A stretch of 64,000 bases of DNA from Musa acuminata AAA Group (taxonomy: Eukaryota > Streptophyta > Magnoliopsida > Zingiberales > Musaceae), in assembly GCF_036884655.1 (NCBI RefSeq), contig NC_088330.1, forward strand, positions 30,259,001 to 30,323,000, read 5' to 3'. How positions within the stretch are numbered: the stretch's first letter is position 1; the number at the start of each line of letters is the position of its first letter. The translations under genes and the position numbers were made by a program. Under the pieces are notes generated by a model. The model searched no databases. It saw nothing but the letters and a program-made list of their open reading frames with translations, and was not told where the DNA came from. Of the stretch, positions 57,861 to 64,000 are shown in pieces.

Positions 57861-58215
57861 TTTATCAAGTATTGGATGACACAGATGGCAAGCCTTCTGA
57901 TGAGTTTCACATTTTCACATCATAATCTACCTTCCCTAGTGCTAATATATGTGCATCCAATCACTATAAGTATGTAATTATAACTTCTCATGAGGTGTGT
58001 ATTAAATTGAAACCCTAAAATCTTATTGTCCAAAATCATATCCAATAATTAATATTGGGTTCATCTAGCTTGACGATCACTGTAATCTTACTTGTATGAT
58101 ATGTTTGTCCCAACCCAATTCGACAATCATATAAGTCTAAAACTAAAGAAAAAAAAATCTAAAGTGATCGATCAAATTTTGATCGTTCGTCCAATGGTGA
58201 GAGAATAGAGTTGAT
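56951..58215. other. AT- and pyrimidine-rich intergenic DNA
   Basis: 57230-57530 is a 300-bp stretch almost wholly of C and T on the plus strand. (AT)n runs at about 57810-57858. No gene recognised. Confidence 0.55.
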
Positions 58216-58720
58216 GGTATCTTTGTTAGATTTTGTGGCCCTTTTATAATTGAATAAGATATATAATATAATAACTAATTGGGTTCCGTTGAAATATTTT
58301 AGCCAGAAGTCCACTACGAAACGATTCCTCGGGAGATAATCTCACCTATAAAAGGACAGGACCTCTAAGGGTTGAGAGAGCGTTGGCACATTACGTACAG
58401 ACGCACCTCTCTTGGATCAGTGGCTGCAACAATCTACGAAATCTCTGAAGAGATGGCATCAAAAGGTACGCATCGTAATAATTAGATCTATACACTTATT
58501 TCAATCCTGACATATAAGTTATTTTCACATTTCAGATATAGCATAATTATAGATTTTATGCTTACAATTTTATCTCTAGTATCAGTCCCAAAGAACTCTA
58601 CCGATCAAGTTGGTTCAGGGGAGCTTCCACGGTTGCTCGCCAACATAGATAGTGCGTTCCTCTCTTGACATTAGGAGAATCTGCAAAATAAAGTGCTTAT
58701 ATAAGGAGATTTTTGACGAT
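58216..58720 (+). other. LTR- or promoter-like segment with a strong TATA box
   Basis: TGTTAGATTTTGTGGCCC at 58226 resembles the start of Gypsy LTRs. ACCTATAAAAGGACAGG (TATA at 58347-58356) and a leader with GAGAGAGCG follow, as in LTR promoters. A small spliced frame is possible: ATGGCATCAAAAG|GT at 58453, acceptor TCTCTAG near 58579, then SVPKNSTDQVGSGELPRL and a stop at about 58668. No partner repeat occurs in the window. A truncated LTR or a tiny gene are both possible. Confidence 0.3.
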
Positions 58721-59822
58721 TTCTCCCTTGACGCTCAAATTAGACGATGTTCCACGAGAGAGTAAGAGCCTTATGAGTTGGAGAGAGTTAGTCTTAGGTA
58801 GTGTTCCAAGAACTTGTCTTCATTCTCCCACTTTTTCACCATGCGAGGTGACAACTTTTATAATTCTGAAGAATAATAGCATGATATTAGAGAAGATCCT
58901 CCGAATCCTCCGTATGGTTAGCATCTTTTGATGTTATTTGTGTTATTATAAGTCGGAGACCCAACCACAAAATTAAATACCAGGTCAGTATAAGCTATTG
59001 GATGTCGACTTGGACTGTGTCGGCATGAGCAATGTCAACTCGGGTGAGGCCCGCATGCCAAGTATCTCAGCTCAGAGACGTGTCGGATTGACTGCTTAAA
59101 GATATAGTGTTGTTTACTTGCATGAATTAAATCTTCCTTGTTTCAGACGAAAGATTGCTTGTCGTGTGTAACTAATGGATTATTTGGATTTCACCACCGA
59201 CGCGAGTTGAAGGAGACGCACCAACAAAACAGCTTCACGACCAATACAAGCGACACTCCCATGAAACAAAGCTAGTCAAGCACTGGAGCCAAGCTGTCAC
59301 GGATCCATGAGCAAATCAACAAGCTACCGACACAAAGTGAATCGAGCTATATCCACTTCGTCTCCAACGCAAGGAGACTGAGGAAAGTTGTCTTCCCTCG
59401 GATATAGCCTGTTGAATGATTGAAGCACGAGGAAGCATCCTTTGAGGCTTCAATTGATCGAGACAATGGAAACTTCCATCCGCTGGCAATCAGCTTCCTT
59501 GATCAGGTTAAAGCATCGTCTTCTTGAACGGAGGAAAACTAGACGAGGAAACAAGCATCATATATCACTGCAACTCTGGTGCAGTAAAGAGAGGAAAGCT
59601 GGTCAGAATAGCAATGAAATTTACAGTGGAAGTTCATCAAGATAATTCATTTAGACTGAAACGACTCAGTATGGATTAAACTATCAGAACCAGAACAAAC
59701 ACACCGCTAGTACATACAGCTTAGGAGATAAACGAGCGCTACGTTTACTTGATAGCCTCAGCTCTCTCTGATTCCGGGAGCCGGTGAAACAGCAGCATCC
59801 TATACAAGATCAGCAAACATGT
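58721..59822. other. Intergenic DNA and 3' flank of the ARM gene
   Basis: No coding frame above 75 codons was seen. The right end carries the 3' UTR of the minus-strand ARM-repeat gene. Confidence 0.5.
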
Positions 59823-61499
59823 CTATCTTCTGATGAACAAGTTCTTCAATTTCCCCTTCTCTAATCTTTCAAGCAGCTTCTTGGCACCAGTCACATCCAT
59901 GTCGGCAAGCTTCTTGAGGCACCCAACGGCGCCGCAGGAGTTCATCAGCTTCTTGCACCTCTTGCTCGACGACAGCGACAGCAGGCAGGACACTGCATAC
60001 TTCTTGGCTGTGTTGTGAGGATTCGAATCGAGCAGGCGAACCAGATCGGCCACGCTCTTCTCGTCCTTCTTGAGCTCCCTGCTGTTCTGAGGACAGCTCA
60101 TTAAGCCCGCAATGGCCTGCGCAGCGGCCTCTCTGGCCTTGTTCGTCTTGGCGTCAAGCATCCTCGCGAGCAAGGCCACACAACCGAACTCGCCGATTAC
60201 CTTCTTCATCTCGGATGAGTTTGATAGCCTGCAGATGATGGATGCTGCTGCCTGCTGCGCGCCGAGCGATCCGTCCTTGAGTACATGGACCAAGCGAGGG
60301 AGGACGCCCAGCGAAACGAGGCTGTCGGCCGCCACCGACCCCATCAGGTTCCTCAACGCGCCAACCGCTGATTCCTGCGGGAATGGCCCATCAAGGTAAG
60401 ACAGGAGGCTGCGCACTCCCCCCTCGGAGACTACTGACCTCCGCAGGCTGTCGTTGCTGGCGGTGAGATGCTGCAAGCACTCTGCGGCATGCTCTTTGGA
60501 GCCGAGAACGATTCCAGAATCGAGGAGATCGATCATGACTCGAATGAGGCCCTCCTCCACCAGTGTTTGCCTGACTTCGGGCACTGCAGAAAGATTCTTC
60601 AGCGTCCCTGCGGCCGCTGATTGGCAAATCGAGTCTCCTGTTTGGCATATCTCGATCAACACCGGTACACCTCCGTGGCCGACTATTGAGCGGGCGGTGT
60701 CGGCGGCCATGGATAGTCTCTGGAGCGATACGACTGACTTCTCTCTACAAAACAGGCTTCCGGACTCTGCCAGCCTGATTAGAGGTGGGAGCACTCCTTC
60801 CGAAACCAATAGCTTCTCGCAGCTCCCTGACTCCGTGAGCAAGCAAATCATTGTAGCTGTCTTCTCTCTGGTCTTCGAGGAGGTTGCACTGAGCAATCGT
60901 ATCAGAGCGCCGATACTGCTCCGGCCGAAGGCAGCAATCACACCCTTCTCGCCCTCCATCATCACCTCAAGAAGTCTGTCCACAGCCCGGTGCTTGGCCT
61001 CGGCATGACCAATCTGCAAGCGGGCTAGTAATTCGTGTACGCTGTCGTGCATCGGCGTCGCGTTCTGCGAGTCGGCGAGAATCGGGGACATGGCGGCATC
61101 GCCGAGGACCCCGGTCTTCACCAGCAACGCACAGTCATTCAGAACGAGGTCGAGCTCACCCGACAAGGCGTCGAGGTCGCTCTGCATCTGGAGCTTGCCC
61201 AAGCAAAGCGGCTCCGCGGGGCAGCAGCGGCCGGCGAGCTCGATGGCTTCCACGAGGGTGTTCGTCACCGACAGCAGCAGTTCTTTACAGAGTGCGTTCT
61301 TGGCGAAGCAGGGGTGGCTTGAGAAGTCGGAGAGGCACGGCGAGACGCGCTCTAGTTTGGAGATTATGTATTTCCATCTTGCCGGGAAGCCTGCGGCAGC
61401 CCGGGCCTTGTCGAGGGCGGTAGGGACGAGCTGCCGTGCTTGAGACAACAGGTGGCTGGCGGAATTGACATCCGAGATAGGCTCAGGTTCTTCGGCCAT
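59823..61499 (-). CDS. Armadillo-repeat protein without a U-box, 558 aa
   Basis: The start at 61499 gives MAEEPEPISDVNSASHLL; the frame is open further upstream, but that part is a low-complexity FFFFFSLSLKF leader unlikely to be translated. Residues 1-160 form the helical domain seen at the N-terminus of plant PUB-ARM proteins ('LVEAIELAGRCC', KLQMQSDLDALSGELD). From about 170 to 520 armadillo repeats follow, with signatures such as VLPPLIRLAESGS, GGVPVLIEICQTGD, SAAAGTLKNLSAVPEVR, GALRNLMG and GCVALLARMLDAKTNKAREAA. The catalytic U-box of PUB ligases is absent. The length and single exon match a plant family usually labelled 'ARM repeat superfamily' or 'vacuolar protein 8-like'. It probably acts as a protein-binding scaffold; partner and process are unknown. 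Confidence 0.92.
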   Translation of the reverse strand: MAEEPEPISDVNSASHLLSQARQLVPTALDKARAAAGFPARWKYIISKLERVSPCLSDFSSHPCFAKNALCKELLLSVTNTLVEAIELAGRCCPAEPLCLGKLQMQSDLDALSGELDLVLNDCALLVKTGVLGDAAMSPILADSQNATPMHDSVHELLARLQIGHAEAKHRAVDRLLEVMMEGEKGVIAAFGRSSIGALIRLLSATSSKTREKTATMICLLTESGSCEKLLVSEGVLPPLIRLAESGSLFCREKSVVSLQRLSMAADTARSIVGHGGVPVLIEICQTGDSICQSAAAGTLKNLSAVPEVRQTLVEEGLIRVMIDLLDSGIVLGSKEHAAECLQHLTASNDSLRRSVVSEGGVRSLLSYLDGPFPQESAVGALRNLMGSVAADSLVSLGVLPRLVHVLKDGSLGAQQAAASIICRLSNSSEMKKVIGEFGCVALLARMLDAKTNKAREAAAQAIAGLMSCPQNSRELKKDEKSVADLVRLLDSNPHNTAKKYAVSCLLSLSSSKRCKKLMNSCGAVGCLKKLADMDVTGAKKLLERLEKGKLKNLFIRR

Positions 61500-61639
61500 G
61501 GATCGCAGGCAGCGTCTGTGATCTGAAACGGCTATGGTAAGGAGACGAATGTGAAAAAGAAAGCAGTAAAGACGAAACTTCAACGACAAGGAGAAGAAGA
61601 AGAAGAAGAGGTGGGAATCGTTTTCATGAGGCAAAGGGG

Positions 61640-63675
61640 GGGGGTGGCCATGATGAGAGACGGAAGCTGGAGAGAGTGGAGGGCCATAAAATAATAGAAT
61701 GCGAGGAAGATGCAGATAGCTTTCGCAGCTTGAAGAATCATTCTCAGATCATAAGGGGTTCGTTTGGTGATAACAATGTCCGACCAACCAAATCAAGAAC
61801 AGGTACTAAAAGGTGACTGCATTAATTCTACTTAATGGTGGGTTTGGACCGAAGATATACTTTGCACTGCTGTAATCTCTCTTTAAAGGGACACTAACTA
61901 TAACACTACTAGAAAAACCAATCAAAGTCAGTAGCTGCCAGAGATTGTTCCAAGCATTTCAAAATTTGAAGAAGAAATCGTTCCCAAGTGCAGTAGCTGC
62001 CAACACAGACACGTCTCAGACTCACCTCAGTAGACTGTTCAGCTTCCTCTTCTCCCAGCGTTTCAAAATTTCAAGAGCAATAGCCACTCGGTGCAGGAGG
62101 ACACCCACTCTGAGCTACTTTTTTATCTTTTTCTTCTTTCATGTTTATCCATGTCAGTTTCTGAGCTTCCTCCTGTGCAGAATTTATAGCTTGGAAACGA
62201 CTCTCTTTTTCGAACTAGGTCAAGGTGGCTTGCAGTGGTAGCTCATATACATGTCTTTTAGTGTGTCCTCGATGGGGAAACCGAAGAGGTTGCTCTTGCC
62301 TTTTCTTGATAGGAACTATATGGCGATTAGGACAAAAGTATATCAACTTGAACAGAGGAAGGAACTTATGTGCATTTGGGAAGTCATCAACAGCACTCCA
62401 CGCGGCTACACAATAGGCGAAGGTCATTCGATGTCGGCAAGCAACAACATTTGCATGCAAAGACGAGCTGCCTGCACGTGAGCAGAGCTTGCGTTCGCAG
62501 CTTTCCTAAAGGACCCACCGCGGAAGACGGGACAACCCGCCCTATCCCGTTCCTATTCCAGATCCGGTTCGATCGGACCGGATCCACGGTCCAAAGCTCA
62601 CACCACCACATTCCCGGTTCAAAGAGAGCATAGCGTGAAGTGGAGACTTGGTGAGCTGTGAGTGAGAAGACTTGGCTTCAAAGAGAGCAGAAGAAGAGGT
62701 GGAGGTACTGTGTTGACGGGGAGACTCTTGCTTTGCTTTAGCTACAAGGAGGAGAGCTTTCACGTACGCCGGGAGAAGCCGTTGGTATGCGTCTTTCCAC
62801 CTCTTTCTGGTGCTTTAGGGACGAAGCAACGCCCGAGGAAAAGGGAAGGCTGTGAGCGACGGGAGGGGGCCCGCCGACAGAGTAGAGTACCAAAGCCAGC
62901 TTTTATCCTTTGCCTTCTGTAGCACAAGAAGAGGGGGTCGAAAGAGGACGAAGATTGACATACTATAGTTTTCTTCCTACAAGATCAAATAACTCATTCA
63001 GGATTAAACCATCACTCACATAGGTATTGCCTGTGCATGACCTTCCTGGGAGAAATTAGAAGTTCTTGCCATATATTATAGTTGTATGTACGTGAATCTT
63101 AAAGTTATTTTTTATTTTAATTGTTCGATATGTTGGGTTTTGTGTCAAATTTATTACAAGCTTGTGATAGGTGATCTTGCAAAAATCACATCCAAGATGT
63201 ACCAAATAAATATTTCTCTAATACTTAAATTAGTAGAGTTGCAAGATTCAAGGAAGTATTGAAATAAATTGAAGTGTTAATATGTGAGCTAATTACATGA
63301 AATCAATCATCATTATTTGAACGTGGAGATATATGTTGAATCGTCGAATGTGATGACTTATACTAACATCATGAGTTCTTGATTGACATGTCAAAATTCA
63401 TAAAAGGGATCTTCATCATTTATAAAAGTATTCCTTTATAGAGAAACCAATCACTCGGATTAGAAGGCCTTGTAAAGTAGACATCTACTATTTGCATTAA
63501 GTAGCTACCTCCAGCGGTTCTATCACAAGGTAAGAAACCTTCAATGTTCAGTAAGAGGTATACAAACCTCTAAGAGGAATATGAACATCCAGATGACAGA
63601 ATGATTCATCCTTCATCCGCATGTATCGCAGAACGAGAAAAGCAAGAGTGGGCTATCTATGTATCATTCATGAAA
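61640..63675. other. Intergenic DNA right of the ARM gene
   Basis: A run of G at 61629-61636 and GA-rich sequence form the ARM gene's leader region. TTTCAAAATTT(G/C)AAGA occurs twice (61955, 62060) in a locally duplicated stretch. A plus-strand frame of 76 codons at 62251-62481 (MSFSVSSMGKPKRLL...) has no recognisable motif. 62500-62940 is GC-rich and may be a promoter. The rest is AT-rich. Confidence 0.45.
62561..62584. promoter_or_regulatory. Perfect 8-bp inverted repeat in a GC-rich segment
   Basis: GATCCGGT and ACCGGATC are separated by eight bases, TCGATCGG, which also contain CGATCG. It could be a dimer binding site or a small hairpin. Function unknown. Confidence 0.5.
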
Positions 63676-63930
63676 TTATTCGTCCTCATGACCTTCGTCA
63701 TCACTAAAGGAAGATCGCACTGGCCTCAGCAGCATGCTCAGTAATGGCATCACTGGCTCCAAAAGAATGCCAGGGAGACATCTGTACAAGATTAGCTTGT
63801 AGAGTTCCCACAGGCCCTTGGACTCTGATAAGTACTTCAGTACCAAGACAGGAGAATGTGGGCTTCTCATCACTTGCAGGTGGCACACACGTCATATGCA
63901 AACACGAACGTCGGAAAACAATTCAGTAAA
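63676..63930 (-). other. Possible coding exon near the right edge
   Basis: Two minus-strand frames are open here. One reads CVPPASDEKPTFSCLGTEVL onwards, to a stop at 63704. The other ends in the acidic tail SSFSDDEGHEDE at 63676. The acidic C-terminus and even codon use look like a last exon. A plus-strand frame (63744-63929) is open too, so strand is not certain. I do not recognise the family. Confidence 0.25.
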
Positions 63931-64000
63931 GGGCATCATAATCCCCACAAAAGAATTGTATACCGAAGTCTATGCAAAAGCATTTAATTTGGAATTTGGA

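Noticed and set aside
57493..57925. Frames with IYIYIY and LFLLFPLS stretches
   Set aside because: They arise from the AT microsatellite and the pyrimidine tract.
60112..61443. Plus-strand frames opposite the ARM-repeat gene
   Set aside because: Shadows; ARM motifs are only on the minus strand.

Overview
The window is plant nuclear DNA. Three host genes or gene parts can be called with confidence: a MATE (DTX-type) transporter, a seven-coding-exon PEX11 gene and a single-exon armadillo-repeat gene. They sit in a matrix of nested LTR retrotransposons. The spliced antisense gene inside the large Ty3/Gypsy element resembles proteins I associate with Musaceae (banana, Ensete), so a monocot of the banana order is my best guess. 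That is memory-based inference. No tRNA or rRNA gene was recognised.

Layout. 1-1933: no recognisable gene. 1934-8359: a small, defective Copia-derived element on the minus strand (146-bp LTRs, tRNA-Met-type primer site, truncated Gag). A non-autonomous element with two 446-bp LTRs that look identical (3251-7804) is inserted inside it. 8630-20718: a 12.1-kb Ty3/Gypsy element of the Tat/Retand type, flanked by the 5-bp duplication GAACT. It carries gag-pol on the minus strand, with a stop codon in RT and the integrase core deleted. A complete three-exon gene lies on the opposite strand. A 4-kb hairpin-forming minisatellite lies next to the 3' LTR. 20719-24228: host DNA ending in the MATE gene. 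24281-28734: a decayed Copia element whose 3' LTR begins 52 bp upstream of the MATE start codon, in the same orientation. 28735-31211: AT-rich DNA and microsatellites. 31212-50320: several layers of Copia elements. A young SIRE/Maximus-like copy (32803-42067, duplication AAATA) sits in the gag of an older relative. That relative's 3' LTR is split by a solo LTR of a third family (48139-49632, duplication ATGGT). 51240-55243: PEX11 on the minus strand with a 2.7-kb intron in its 5' UTR. 55500-58200: AT-rich DNA with a decayed MULE transposase. 59823-61499: the ARM-repeat gene. 61640-64000: no gene certain, with a possible exon near the right edge.

The host genes are unrelated in function: transport, peroxisome proliferation, and an ARM-repeat adaptor. 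The most unusual items are the Gypsy element, which combines gag-pol, a spliced antisense gene and a hairpin satellite array; the LTR placed as a potential promoter of the MATE gene; and a UAG codon shared at the gag/protease boundary of two SIRE-like copies.
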